Part shown: one piece after another, positions 27,098 to 36,963 of the stretch | Layout of the letters: each line of letters begins with the position of its first letter | Numbering within the stretch: position 1 is the stretch's first letter | DNA from: CAZOKZ01 sp964580585 | GTDB taxonomy: Bacteria; Sumerlaeota; Sumerlaeia; SLMS01; JAHLLQ01 | Length of the DNA: 64,000 nt | Assembly (NCBI GenBank): GCA_964580585.1 | Contig: CAZOKZ010000016.1 | Span: forward strand, 3,616 to 67,615 | Direction: 5' to 3' | Program-made: the position numbers and the translations under genes | Notes under the pieces: generated by a model | Told to the model about the DNA's origin: nothing | What the model saw: the letters and a program-made list of their open reading frames with translations, nothing else | Databases searched by the model: none

Positions 27098-28000
27098 TTA
27101 CTCGGTGGATTCTTCCGTTTCTTCTGCCGACAACTCGTCGGAATGCGGTCCCTCTTCCATCGAATCGCTGGAGGAAGCCTCTTCCGGCTCGGGCGAAGCT
27201 TGTTTTGGCGCTTGCACGGCAACTTCTTGTATATCCCTGGCCGGAATGACAACTGGAATTACACGTTCGTCCGACGAGTTTGCCACCGCGGACCCACCCG
27301 GGAGCACATGCAGCAGGATCAACCCCAGGATTTTGCCTTCGTCGTTGAAAATTGGCGTGCCCAATCCACCCGAGGTCAATTCCGAGCTGGGGATGTAATA
27401 TTCCCGCGGGCGAGTCACCACCCCCTGGATTTCACCCGTCATTCCAACGTGGGTCCGACGGGCAATTCGACCCATGCGAGCAAGGCAAAATACCGGATCG
27501 AGTATTTGAGCCGTGTCATTGTTCTCGAGATCGATGAACGTCATTGGCGATTCGGGTTCTTCGAGGGGACGGAGGAACGCCAGGTCCAAATCGTTGTCGC
27601 GCAGGACAATCGTGGCGGGAACTTCGCTATTGTCGGACAAAATGTACTTCAGACTCTTGACGCGGATCGTGTATCCCATGTCCTCGCGCCCCGCCTGCAT
27701 GCGGTCCCACAACTGGCTCTGATCAATCGACGAAAGTGCCGCCACCACCAGGCCATCCGATCCGACGACCACCCCCAAAACCTCGGACTTTTCCTCCTGC
27801 TCGTCCTGGCCGCCGCCATAGGAAATTTTCGTCTCCGTCACCACTTCGAGCGTCACGATGGCTTTCGACTTTTCCTTCAACGTCTGGCGCGCCGTTTCAC
27901 GCAAATCCGCCCGTACCAGGGACGGAGCCGTCATCGAAACAACCAGCAATGCCATCATGATAATCGTGCTCATCCCACCAAACACTCGATTGCTTTTCAT
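27098..28000 (-). CDS. Exported DegP-like protein without catalytic His and Ser (pseudoprotease)
   Basis: A 300-aa protein. A signal peptide occupies about 1-31. A trypsin-like domain spans 35-260. Alignment with the neighbouring DegP at 28059 places its catalytic H97 at S90 and S217 at L213 (GNSGGPLVN has become GGLGTPIFN), while D139 is kept. The protein thus should be inactive. There is no PDZ domain; the tail from 265 is acidic and Ser/Glu-rich. ATG 28000 is preferred over ATG 28009 because AAAGG is then 9 nt away. It lies downstream of the intact DegP gene on the same strand (58 nt) and may be a regulator or scaffold of it. Confidence 0.8.
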   Translation of the reverse strand: MKSNRVFGGMSTIIMMALLVVSMTAPSLVRADLRETARQTLKEKSKAIVTLEVVTETKISYGGGQDEQEEKSEVLGVVVGSDGLVVAALSSIDQSQLWDRMQAGREDMGYTIRVKSLKYILSDNSEVPATIVLRDNDLDLAFLRPLEEPESPMTFIDLENNDTAQILDPVFCLARMGRIARRTHVGMTGEIQGVVTRPREYYIPSSELTSGGLGTPIFNDEGKILGLILLHVLPGGSAVANSSDERVIPVVIPARDIQEVAVQAPKQASPEPEEASSSDSMEEGPHSDELSAEETEESTE

Positions 28001-28058
28001 CCTAATCATCCTTTGCGTCCCGTGTATGTTTTACAATCCATCCATTAATGACATGCAC

Positions 28059-30119
28059 TTACCAGAACGGTTCCATTTCCAGAAACAAATTCTGCACCCC
28101 GCGTCGCACGCGGAAAATCACATAGCGCGGTTTGCTTTCGTGAATGTCTTTCATGATTTGTTCGACGTCGGCGAGCGATTCAATCGGCTTGCCATCGATC
28201 TCCAAAATCACATCGCCAACGCTCAACCCACCGAGCGACGCCCATCCGCCATCGACCACGGACTCGGCGAGCACGTTGACCTCCACGTCCTTGGTTTTCG
28301 GGTCCTGACGATCCTGGTAAGTGGCTTCCTGAACGACGAACTCGAAATCTAAATCGCGGAATCGATGCATTTCGCGGCTGCGTTTCGGTGACGAAGCGAG
28401 TTCAGCGGAAACCGTCAGTTTTTCTCCGTCCCTCAAGACGTCAAATTCGGGTTTCGATCCAATACGGTACTGGCGCACAAGGATATTGAACACTTCCGCG
28501 TCGTGAATCTGCGACGCTTCGATCACCTCGCCATCCATGCGCGTGACAATATCACCGACCTCGAATGGAAAGTCCTCTGGTTTTTCGTCATACACGCGCG
28601 TGACGCGCACACCTTTCACTCCTTCGAGCCCAAGCTGATCGGCCAGTTCCTTGGTCAACACCTGCGTTTCCATCGGTAGCCATGCTTTGCGTACTTCCAC
28701 GCCTGGATTGTCCAGCTTGTCGATGCCGACCTTCACCACGGTCAGGAAACTTTCCCCGTCGCGTTCAAACTCGACCAAGGTGGAGACCAAATCATCCTGG
28801 TCTTTCATCAGTTCATTCGTGATGGCGTTGAAATCTTCGACATTCGTCACTTCGCGATCGTTCACGCGTGTAATCACGTCGCCGCGCCGAATGGGTGGCT
28901 TGGCTTTCGCAATGGGACCGCCAGAGCTGGCCGAGGTAACGAGAATCCCCGTCGAAGATTCGCGCGCCAGACGAAGTTGCGTAAACACCGAAAGGTCGCG
29001 CAACGTCATCCCCCACTCGCGCGATTCCGACTCGGGTGGCGTGGCGGGCAGACGACGCTCGGGGGTGATTTTCAACGTTTGCTGTTCTCCGTCCCTCAAC
29101 ACCTTCAACGAAACCGTGCCATCGATCGGTAAATCGGCGATAATATTGTTGATCAGTGGAATGTCCTCGTAAAATTTCGCGCCGACCGATTCGCCATCGA
29201 TTTCCAGCAACACGTCGCCGGGCAAAATCCCCGCCTTTTCCGCGGGTGAATCTTTGAGCACCGCGCCAACCAGAACACCGCGATCAAGCGAAGACCCCTT
29301 GAGAAGCGGCTGGAACGCCATGCCCACATAGGCCCGATCCATTTCGCTTTTCTCGATAATATCGAAGGCAACTTTTTTAGCCAGGTTACCCGGAATCGCT
29401 CCCGCCAAACCATAGCTGATTTCGTTTACGCCGATGATCTCACCGTCTGCGTTCACGAGCGGTCCGCCCGAGTTTCCACCATGAATTTCCGCGTCGTGCG
29501 CAAACCAGCGAACCAACTCGCCGACGTTTTCGCCATCGAGCGTGAACCCGCCTGAACGAAAAATCTGGGGAATCACCATGGCGGTGTTGCTCATGACGCC
29601 ACGCGTAACGGACTGGGAAATTCCGAGCGGGCTGCCGAGCGCAAACACGGTATCGCCGACTTTGACCGAATCCGAATCGCCAAATTCCGCCACCGAAAAC
29701 GTCATCGGCTCGTCCGGCGTCAATTTAATCACCGCGATATCGGTTGCCGCATCCGTCCCAATCAACACAGCGGGAATTTCCTCGCGGTTGGGCATGGTAC
29801 AAATCAACCGCACGGCTTTGCCCGCCACGTGATGGTTCGTGACAATATGACCCTCGGGGGTAATGATCGCCCCGCTGCCCGAGGCCACGAATTTCGACTC
29901 GCGCCCCTGGCTGTAATTGGGTTCCACCACCTGAATGCGAACCAGAGCGGGTTTCACTTTGCCGACAACCTTGTCGGTCAAGTGCTGCTCGGCTTCAATT
30001 AATTGATATTCCGTGGAATTACCACTCATCGATGCGCAGGAAACCAGCAAACTGCCCGTCACCGTCACCATCGAAACAACTCCGCACCAGCGCCGAAAAA
30101 CTCTCATCCGTTGATTCAT
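28059..30119 (-). CDS. DegP/HtrA-like serine protease lipoprotein with four PDZ-like domains
   Basis: A 686-aa protein starting at ATG 30119 (GAGG about 7 nt upstream). A lipobox (LLVSC, C28) predicts a lipid anchor. The S1C protease domain has an intact triad: H97 (TNHHV), D127 (TDIAV) and S217 (GNSGGP). Four PDZ-like units follow, at about 263-355, 370-470, 475-580 and 590-685 (GDVLLEIDG, GDVITRVND, GDIVTRMDG, GDVILEIDG). E. coli DegP has only two. It presumably degrades or chaperones misfolded envelope proteins. The pseudoprotease gene downstream is probably co-transcribed. Confidence 0.93.
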   Translation of the reverse strand: MNQRMRVFRRWCGVVSMVTVTGSLLVSCASMSGNSTEYQLIEAEQHLTDKVVGKVKPALVRIQVVEPNYSQGRESKFVASGSGAIITPEGHIVTNHHVAGKAVRLICTMPNREEIPAVLIGTDAATDIAVIKLTPDEPMTFSVAEFGDSDSVKVGDTVFALGSPLGISQSVTRGVMSNTAMVIPQIFRSGGFTLDGENVGELVRWFAHDAEIHGGNSGGPLVNADGEIIGVNEISYGLAGAIPGNLAKKVAFDIIEKSEMDRAYVGMAFQPLLKGSSLDRGVLVGAVLKDSPAEKAGILPGDVLLEIDGESVGAKFYEDIPLINNIIADLPIDGTVSLKVLRDGEQQTLKITPERRLPATPPESESREWGMTLRDLSVFTQLRLARESSTGILVTSASSGGPIAKAKPPIRRGDVITRVNDREVTNVEDFNAITNELMKDQDDLVSTLVEFERDGESFLTVVKVGIDKLDNPGVEVRKAWLPMETQVLTKELADQLGLEGVKGVRVTRVYDEKPEDFPFEVGDIVTRMDGEVIEASQIHDAEVFNILVRQYRIGSKPEFDVLRDGEKLTVSAELASSPKRSREMHRFRDLDFEFVVQEATYQDRQDPKTKDVEVNVLAESVVDGGWASLGGLSVGDVILEIDGKPIESLADVEQIMKDIHESKPRYVIFRVRRGVQNLFLEMEPFW

Positions 30120-30286
30120 TCTATCCTCGTTGGAAACAGAAAATACCCCGCCCAAACCCCTTGGCGGTGAAAAGCGAATTCACTATCAAGCAATATCGGG
30201 ACCGCCAGCAGATGACAGGTACGTCGAGAGGTCAAGGAAAGGAAATGGACCCGGTAGGTTGAGGGAGAAACCTGAAAAGCAATAAT

Positions 30287-30378
30287 ATTGACGGGATTTA
30301 CAAGATCAAAAGGATGGATTCCAATCCGATTTGCGACCGTTTAATTATCCCGTCTATCCTGGCAATCCTGTCCCAAAT
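30287..30378. repeat. Imperfect inverted repeat of ACAGGAT type
   Basis: The left arm (about 30287-30316) contains TTGACGGGATTTACAAGAT; the right arm (30341-30378), read on the other strand, contains GGACAGGATTGCCAGGATAG. Both belong to the ACAGGAT-period repeats found between genes in many environmental bacteria. The element sits between the degP promoter region and the 3' end of the YyaL-type gene. The rest of 30120-30395 holds no gene. Confidence 0.55.
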
Positions 30379-30395
30379 CCGTTCTTCCTCTTACA

Positions 30396-32648
30396 TCATC
30401 GCTCCAGATTTTTCAGCAATGCTTTCACCGATGTCACCGGTTGTTTGCACGACCGGTTTTGACAAACATAAGCGGTCGGCGCGTCGTCGATGGGAATTTG
30501 TTCAACGGTAAACGGCGCAAGTTTGTTAATTGTTGCATTCTCCCCTGAAGGACGATGCAGCAGCACCGCACGGGGCACAAACCGTGTGCGCACTGCCGAT
30601 GCCATTGCGCTCAACGTTTCGGCGCCTCCGTCCCCCGCAAGGACGATCTCGCTGTTCGGCCCGAGCGCGTAATCCAACCCGATCATCATCTGCGAATGCC
30701 CGAGCGGACTTTGCTCGATGGCCGCGCTGAACGCTGTCATGGATTGTTTCGCGCAGCGCGCGAGTTCCTCATCGCCCGAAATAGACGCCAACCGCAACAG
30801 GTTGCAAATTGCCACGGCGTTGCCCGAGGGAATCGCCCCATCGTAAGCGTCCTTCATTCGCACCAGAAGCTCTTCGCCGTCGTCCGCCGTTTGAAAAAAA
30901 CCACCGTGTTTGTCGTCCCAGTAATGATCGAGCATCATGCGGTTGAGCGCGAAGGCTTCCTGTAAATAACGCGCGTCGAACGTCGCTTCGTAAAGCTCGA
31001 TCAACCCCCATGTGAAAAACGCATAGTCGTCTAAATGCGCGGGCAGACCGGATTGGCCCAACCGCGAGCGTTTCAGCAACCGACCATTTTCGTCGCGCAT
31101 TTCCGCGAGCACAAAATCCGCCGCCCGGCGTGCAGCGTCGGCGTAAGCCGAATCGTCGAGCGCTTTTGCGCCCTTGGCCAGTGCCGCGATCATCAATCCA
31201 TTCCAATCGGTCAGGATTTTGTCGTCTTTGTACGGATGCACGCGTTTTTCGCGGGCATCGAAGAGTTTCACGCGCGCCAATTCGAGCCGCTCGCGCAACG
31301 CGCCTTCTTCCATCTCCAGCGATTTTGCCGTTTCGGCCAGGCTTTTCTTCAAATGGGGAATGCTCTCGCCCGGTTTAGCGCCCGAGGCTTCGTCGTAAAA
31401 ATTCCCCCCTTCGACAATACCGTAAATTTTGTTAAAGAGCGCACCGTCCTCCGCACCCAACACTTCGACAACTTCTTCCGGCGTCCACAGGTAAAACTTC
31501 CCCTCGACGCCTTCGCTATCGGCGTCCTCGGCGGAATAAAAACCACCGCTCGGCGCCGTCATATCGCGCATGACATACTTGAAAATCTCGCGCGCCGTTT
31601 GTGCGTATTCGGGTTTGCCGGTGACTTGATACGCTTCGCAGTACGCGATGGCTTGAGTGGCTTGGTCGTAGAGCATTTTCTCGAAATGCGGCACCAGCCA
31701 ATGCTGGTCGGTCGAATAACGATGAAACCCGAATCCCACGTGATCGTAAATGCCACCGCGCCGCATTTCCACGAGGGTTTTCTCGACCATGTCGAGCGCT
31801 CGCTGCTGACCGACGCGGTCGTGATACCGCAGCAAAAAGGACAAGTTGTGCGGCACGGGGAATTTGTTCCTTCCACCGCCGAATCCGCCATGCGTTGGAT
31901 CGAAACTCATGCTGAGTTCTTCGTACGTTTCATCCAGATGCGCGGAGTTTAACATTCCGCCCGGCGCGCCGTGACCCAGTCCCCCAATGTGCTCCGCGAT
32001 TCTATCCGCCGACTTGACAACATTTTCATGATCGGTGTCCCACGCGTTTTTTAACGCGGGAACCAGTTCCATCATCCCAGGCCGACCGTATCCGCCGTGC
32101 TTGGAAAAGTAAGTGCCCGCGAAAAACGGCTTTTTGTCCGGTGTCATCACGACGGTCATCGGCCAACCCCCCTGGCCCGTCATGGCCTGCGTCACCGTCA
32201 TATACACCTGATCGATATCGGGGCGTTCCTCGCGATCCACTTTGATACAAACAAACGCCTCGTTCATCGCCGAGGCGACCTCTTCATCCTCGAACGATTC
32301 GTGTTCCATCACATGGCACCAATGGCATGTTGAGTAACCAATCGACAAAAAAATCGGCTTGTTCTCCGCCTCAGCCTTCTTAAACGCCGCTTCACCCCAC
32401 GGATACCAGTCCACTGGATTGGCGGCGTGCTGAAGCAAATACGGACTTTGCTCGAACACGAGGCGGTTCCAATCCGGCCCACCGTCGGGTGGCAGGAGGG
32501 CGAGCGCCTCGGGCGCGGGAATTGTTGGGCGTTCGTGCGTATTGGCGGTTTGGCTCATGGAATTTCTCGGAATGGGAATCAGCACGCAAAGGATCAACAA
32601 CGCCCTCGTCGATAACCGAAAACGATGGGCTTTGGATGAAGCAGTCAT
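30396..32648 (-). CDS. YyaL-type protein: thioredoxin-like domain plus alpha/alpha-toroid domain (DUF255)
   Basis: A 750-aa protein. The thioredoxin-like N-terminal domain starts with NRLVFEQSPYLLQHA and NPVDWYPWGEAAF and carries the CHWC motif (C108-C111), then MEHESFED. The remaining residues form a helical toroid with the HFEKMLYDQA and YHWDDKHGGFFQTADDG-like blocks typical of this family (human SPATA20, B. subtilis YyaL). Function is unknown; cellobiose-2-epimerase-like folds have been noted for relatives. An N-terminal hydrophobic stretch (about 15-27) suggests export, unusual for the family. ATG 32648 is used rather than the TTG one codon upstream. Confidence 0.92.
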   Translation of the reverse strand: MTASSKAHRFRLSTRALLILCVLIPIPRNSMSQTANTHERPTIPAPEALALLPPDGGPDWNRLVFEQSPYLLQHAANPVDWYPWGEAAFKKAEAENKPIFLSIGYSTCHWCHVMEHESFEDEEVASAMNEAFVCIKVDREERPDIDQVYMTVTQAMTGQGGWPMTVVMTPDKKPFFAGTYFSKHGGYGRPGMMELVPALKNAWDTDHENVVKSADRIAEHIGGLGHGAPGGMLNSAHLDETYEELSMSFDPTHGGFGGGRNKFPVPHNLSFLLRYHDRVGQQRALDMVEKTLVEMRRGGIYDHVGFGFHRYSTDQHWLVPHFEKMLYDQATQAIAYCEAYQVTGKPEYAQTAREIFKYVMRDMTAPSGGFYSAEDADSEGVEGKFYLWTPEEVVEVLGAEDGALFNKIYGIVEGGNFYDEASGAKPGESIPHLKKSLAETAKSLEMEEGALRERLELARVKLFDAREKRVHPYKDDKILTDWNGLMIAALAKGAKALDDSAYADAARRAADFVLAEMRDENGRLLKRSRLGQSGLPAHLDDYAFFTWGLIELYEATFDARYLQEAFALNRMMLDHYWDDKHGGFFQTADDGEELLVRMKDAYDGAIPSGNAVAICNLLRLASISGDEELARCAKQSMTAFSAAIEQSPLGHSQMMIGLDYALGPNSEIVLAGDGGAETLSAMASAVRTRFVPRAVLLHRPSGENATINKLAPFTVEQIPIDDAPTAYVCQNRSCKQPVTSVKALLKNLER

Positions 32649-32777
32649 CAATTTCTCGTAAAAAGCGATGGCGAAATCCGACTTCGGCGATGCTTTCGCT
32701 CAGAGGAGCAAGTCCCGTTCCCGATGGGTTTTATCCACGGAAGGGACAGAATTCATTTTGCCTCTGTGGCAAACTAT

Positions 32778-34466
32778 TTATTCCGACCGGTGATCCCGAA
32801 TTTTCTGGAACGCGTATTGAGTTTGACCACTGCCTGTTCGGATTTCCGCGAGCAGCTCCCACGTTCCCTCTGGATCAAAAAGCGCCTTGTACAACGCCAA
32901 TTTCTGCGCGTGTTCGGCAGCCAGCGCGGGATGATCCGGTGGCGGATATTCACGCACACGGTTTACCACCAGACTCGACGTCAGCAGCACACTGCCTACC
33001 GGAATCGCGGCGTCCAGGTCCTCGTGACCCGGCTCAAGCCGCCATTGGTCGAGTACGATGACCTTGCGGGCGCGTGGAAGAATGGCGTCTTCCGGTGCGT
33101 TTTCCGGGGGAGGGTTGTCGTCCGACCAGACCTTGGGCGTGTAAGCACCGTCGCGGAAAATAAGTGCGTTGGGGGAAAGATTCTCCGCAAGGGTCTCACG
33201 CATCAGGTCGCGGCTGTCGCGTCCAAACGCCGGTACGTTGTTCTCCCCACGGCCCAATGGTGAAAGACGAGCCCAAATAATCGCAGCGAACAAGATCAAA
33301 ACGATAACATTCAAGGATCGCCAAAGCGTCCACTCGCGCATTGCCATCGCCAATCCCCACCCAAGCGCGACAGACATCGCGGGGATGGACGGATACCAGT
33401 AATTCGGGTCCATGCGCACCCAACCGCCGACAAAAACCCAGTTCAACGCCATGACCGCGAGCGGCAGCGTGAGGATTTTCACCCCGAGCGGCGAAATTTC
33501 GGCGGCACGTTCAGCGACCGCCTTGCTTTTCCTCCGCAAAATAACCCAAACCGCGCCGGTCACCGCCAAAATCCATCCTGGCTCGTGCGTTGCCAAAAAT
33601 CCCAAAACTGCCAAATGGCCCGAATTATTCGGCCCCATGCGTGGCGTCGCCACGAATCCGCTTTCCCACAAAACCCCACCCATGGCCTCGCCCGGCACCA
33701 ACCACCACGTCGGCGTCAGGAGCAAAAACGTTCCCACGCACGCGCACCCAGCCAGCGCCAGGTGGCGAAATCGCTCGGCAAATGGGCGCTCGCCCGGACA
33801 GGCAATCCACGTTGCCGCGATGATGGCACCGACAGAAAAGACACCATTATACTTAAAGGCCCCCGCCACGCCCGCACACACACCCGCCGCGACAAGAAGC
33901 TTCAATCGACCCGATTCCGCATAGCGAAACGCCAGCGCCAACGTCGCCGTCACGCCAAGCGCCATGGCTTCTTCCGGCAAACCATAGGCGGCGTATTGAA
34001 TCGCCACCGGCGAAAGTAAGTACCCCAAACAAAGGACAAACCGACGGAGCGGTGAGGCATCGCGCCCGAACTGCGACCAAAGCATCCATAAAACCGCCAA
34101 GGAGAAGACCAGGCTGAGCAAGCGATTGCCCAGGACAAGGTCTTGTGAAACCAGTTCTGCCTGAAGTTGCGCCCATTCGGCGGGCGACGTGCCCGCTTGC
34201 CACCCCCCAATGACCGAAATCGCGCCTGTCGCCGGAACCGCCAGGTAGGCAAACAACGGCGACCAATCGAACCAGGGCGGGATGATGGTACGCTCGGAAA
34301 CAAAATGAGACACGGCACGCAGGATATGAACTTCGTCCTGAAATATCGCCGAATCCAGGCCAGGCAGGCGCAAACACGCCCATAAAAAAACGATTATCGC
34401 AAATTTCCAGCGATCGTGAATCGAAGAATTCGAGTCATAAAAGGTCGGTTGAAAAATGTTCGCCAT
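32778..34466 (-). CDS. GT-C-type membrane glycosyltransferase (PMT/ArnT-like)
   Basis: A 562-aa protein with about twelve hydrophobic helices. The first helix (22-38) is followed by LDSAIFQDEVHILRA, where D44-E45 match the acidic motif in the first periplasmic loop of GT39/GT83 enzymes that use lipid-linked sugars. A soluble C-terminal region (about 400-562) follows. It may transfer a sugar from polyprenyl phosphate to a lipid, glycan or protein at the outer face of the inner membrane. Donor and acceptor are unknown. It ends about 130 nt before the YyaL-type gene. Confidence 0.75.
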   Translation of the reverse strand: MANIFQPTFYDSNSSIHDRWKFAIIVFLWACLRLPGLDSAIFQDEVHILRAVSHFVSERTIIPPWFDWSPLFAYLAVPATGAISVIGGWQAGTSPAEWAQLQAELVSQDLVLGNRLLSLVFSLAVLWMLWSQFGRDASPLRRFVLCLGYLLSPVAIQYAAYGLPEEAMALGVTATLALAFRYAESGRLKLLVAAGVCAGVAGAFKYNGVFSVGAIIAATWIACPGERPFAERFRHLALAGCACVGTFLLLTPTWWLVPGEAMGGVLWESGFVATPRMGPNNSGHLAVLGFLATHEPGWILAVTGAVWVILRRKSKAVAERAAEISPLGVKILTLPLAVMALNWVFVGGWVRMDPNYWYPSIPAMSVALGWGLAMAMREWTLWRSLNVIVLILFAAIIWARLSPLGRGENNVPAFGRDSRDLMRETLAENLSPNALIFRDGAYTPKVWSDDNPPPENAPEDAILPRARKVIVLDQWRLEPGHEDLDAAIPVGSVLLTSSLVVNRVREYPPPDHPALAAEHAQKLALYKALFDPEGTWELLAEIRTGSGQTQYAFQKIRDHRSE

Positions 34467-34982
34467 GGATGCCCGGGCAGAAAAAATATTTCATTGGAAC
34501 GAAAAGTCTTATGGATTCCGGCTGGAGCAGACGCAATGGATTCGAGAACGACAGCCGCATTTTTCAGGGAGTTTACAGGGTCTCGGCCCCCAGGACCGAA
34601 CAATAAGCGTAAGATTTTAAGCTAAAGTTTTCAAATTCGCGCTTGCTTCATTTTATTTCTTCGGAAATGATCATCCGAATCGTGCACGCATTTGATGGTT
34701 AGTAACAGTTGTAAAAAGAGCGAATTTTCCTTGCGGCGGTCCATTCAAACCATCAAAAAAGAGTGTAGATTTACCGATACCAAGCGAAGACAAGACTTCG
34801 TCCGGCGAGACTTTGATAGCGCAAAACTCATGCGGGTGGTATTTTCCTGGTTTTGGAAAACGTCATTCATGAGATCGGCCGCAAGGCAAAGGGATCCCAG
34901 ACAGGCCAAGAGGTTCACCCCCGGGAATCAAATTCTCGACGAAACTCAACGGACGAAGATATTCCAAGGAAAGAGTTGAGCC
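34467..34982. other. Long non-coding region upstream of the pilus operon
   Basis: 516 bases between the divergent glycosyltransferase gene and pilM, presumably holding promoters for both. AT-rich stretches occur around 34605-34680. No promoter pair or sigma-54 site stands out, and the short open frame near 34692 has no coding character. Confidence 0.4.
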
Positions 34983-36122
34983 ATGTTCGGTTCCAAAGCC
35001 GTCGTCGGACTGGATATCGGGTCTGACAAAGTCAAGGCTATTCAGCTCAGAAAGCGGGGCTCCAGTCTTGAGCTCGAGCGATTCGGCGTTGCCGATATTT
35101 ACCCGCAAGGAAGCAAAGGCAGCAACACGACGAGTATTACAGACCTGAAGATTCAGGCCGTGCGCAACGCACTGAATGATGGCAAGATCACCGCCAAATA
35201 CTGCGTTTCGGCAGTCAGCGGCGAATCGATCATTGTCCGCTACATTCAACTGCCTCAGATGCCAGAAGCGGAATTGAAAAACGCTCTGCGGTGGGAAGCC
35301 GAGGAATATATTCCGTTCCATATCGACGAAGTGAACCTGGATTCCTTTATCCTGGGCGACGCCCGCGAGGGCAAAGTGGACGTCTTGCTTGTCGCCGCGA
35401 AAAAGGAAATGATCAGCGACCACCTCAGTATGGTGCGCGCGGTCGGTTTGACGCCGTTGATCGTGGATGTGGATTCCTTCGCCTTCCTGAACTGTTTTGA
35501 AGTTACGCACAAGCCCTCACCCCAGGATTGCATCGCCTTGGTGAATATCGGGGCGGAAATCACGAATATTAACGTGTACGTAGGCGGCACATCGCGCTTC
35601 TCGCGCGATATCAGCGTTGCAGGCGACACGATCACGCAAGCAATCGCTCAGAAATCGGGCGTCCCTTACGGCAAAGCCGAAGAGCTGAAAATGGCCCTCG
35701 GCGCTCCGATGCCGGAGGAAAAAGAAAGCGATGAAGAGGCTGAGTCCTCACTCATCAGCTCGATTCGCGGCACGGTCGAACGCATGACCGGCTCGGATTT
35801 CGGCGAAGACAGCGTTGACGCGGCCGCGCACAAAGCCATGCGCAATGTGTTGACGAACCTTGTCGGCGAAATTCGTCGCTCGATTCAATTCTTTGAAAAT
35901 CAATCAGGTGGTGCGACCATCCAGCGCGTTTATCTGGGAGGCGGGTCCTCTCGCATGAACAACCTGACCAAGTATCTGGGCGCCGAACTGGAACTGGACG
36001 TTCAGCTGTTCGACCCATTGCGGGATGTCGCCGTCGGAGCCGGGATTAATCAAAGCCTGCTCCAAACCGTCAAGGAACACCTTGGCGTCGGCATCGGCCT
36101 CGCCATGAGAAAGGTGGTCTGA
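34983..36122 (+). CDS. pilM: Type IV pilus assembly protein PilM
   Basis: A 379-aa actin-like cytosolic protein. The phosphate-1 motif is VVGLDIGSDKVKAIQL at the N-terminus; IALVNIGAEITNINVY and VYLGGGSSRMNNLTKYL supply the other nucleotide-binding loops. PilM links the inner-membrane PilN to the cytoplasmic motor components. It heads a co-directional pilMNO-P-like-Q operon. Its start has AAGGAAAG about 8-12 nt upstream. A charged insertion at about 240-260 (EEKESDEEAESS) sits in the variable region. Confidence 0.95.
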   Translation: MFGSKAVVGLDIGSDKVKAIQLRKRGSSLELERFGVADIYPQGSKGSNTTSITDLKIQAVRNALNDGKITAKYCVSAVSGESIIVRYIQLPQMPEAELKNALRWEAEEYIPFHIDEVNLDSFILGDAREGKVDVLLVAAKKEMISDHLSMVRAVGLTPLIVDVDSFAFLNCFEVTHKPSPQDCIALVNIGAEITNINVYVGGTSRFSRDISVAGDTITQAIAQKSGVPYGKAEELKMALGAPMPEEKESDEEAESSLISSIRGTVERMTGSDFGEDSVDAAAHKAMRNVLTNLVGEIRRSIQFFENQSGGATIQRVYLGGGSSRMNNLTKYLGAELELDVQLFDPLRDVAVGAGINQSLLQTVKEHLGVGIGLAMRKVV

Positions 36123-36127
36123 ACACG

Positions 36128-36883
36128 ATGATTCGTATAAACCTTCTTCCTCAGGAAGCATCCGGAAAAGCCATCAAATCCGCTGGCCCATCGGGCAGTG
36201 GTGGAATCCTGGTCGGTGGTATTCTGGTCATTACCTATGCCGTCATTCTGGTCGCCGCCTATTGGGTCTATAGCGGCCAGCAAGCGGAAATGAAAAAAGA
36301 AGCGGCTCTCAAGGCAGAAGCCGCCAAGATTGCCAAAGAAATCGAAGCAAAACGCAAAGAATACAAGGAAATCAACGAAGCGCTCGACGTTCTGCGCAAT
36401 CAGAACTCCGTGCTTGAAATTCTGGACCCGGAAAAACGTCTCTTCTGGGCAGAAAAACTCAACATCCTGCCAATGTTGGTTCCCGACGGTGTTTACCTGA
36501 CAGAAATCAAAGTCACCGAAGACATCCGCGAAGTGGAAACGCCGGAATCCCGTCGTCGCCACGCCGAATGGGCAAAAACACGCAAAGGCAACCAGCCGCC
36601 CAAGGAAACCAAGCCGGTTATCAAGCAAAAGCTGGAACTGAGCGGCGTTTCCTATGTGCAGGACGGCACCAGCGACCAACGTCTGCAGTTGGTTATCGAT
36701 TTCCACAACTCGTTGAACTACGACTTGGTGCGCGTCCCCTACTCGGGCGAAAAAACCGGGTTCCTTGAATACATGCAACCCGGTATCAACTTCGACCCGG
36801 TCGAAGGCGAAAAAGTCACCGGTCGCGATGTGATGAAATTCAAGTTCTATCTGGTATCGAAACCGATGTCGTCGGAAGAATAA
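36128..36883 (+). CDS. pilN: Type IV pilus assembly protein PilN
   Basis: A 251-aa bitopic membrane protein. The N-terminal MIRINLLPQEA is the hallmark segment that binds PilM. A transmembrane helix spans about 30-48, then a coiled coil (50-95) and a ferredoxin-like periplasmic domain. Spacing to pilM is 5 nt. PilN pairs with PilO to form the alignment complex of the pilus machine. Longer than typical PilN (about 180-200 aa) because of an insertion around 135-165 rich in Arg/Lys/Pro. Confidence 0.93.
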   Translation: MIRINLLPQEASGKAIKSAGPSGSGGILVGGILVITYAVILVAAYWVYSGQQAEMKKEAALKAEAAKIAKEIEAKRKEYKEINEALDVLRNQNSVLEILDPEKRLFWAEKLNILPMLVPDGVYLTEIKVTEDIREVETPESRRRHAEWAKTRKGNQPPKETKPVIKQKLELSGVSYVQDGTSDQRLQLVIDFHNSLNYDLVRVPYSGEKTGFLEYMQPGINFDPVEGEKVTGRDVMKFKFYLVSKPMSSEE

Positions 36884-36963
36884 CGAATACGATGAACGCG
36901 GCCGTCGTCGAAACCTGACAAGGCGATGGCCCGAGGTTGCCACGCAATCCGGAGGACTTATTC

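Noticed and set aside
34692..34979. 95-codon plus-strand frame just before pilM
   Set aside because: Its composition looks random, it resembles no family, and it sits in the pilus promoter region; no Shine-Dalgarno sequence was found.
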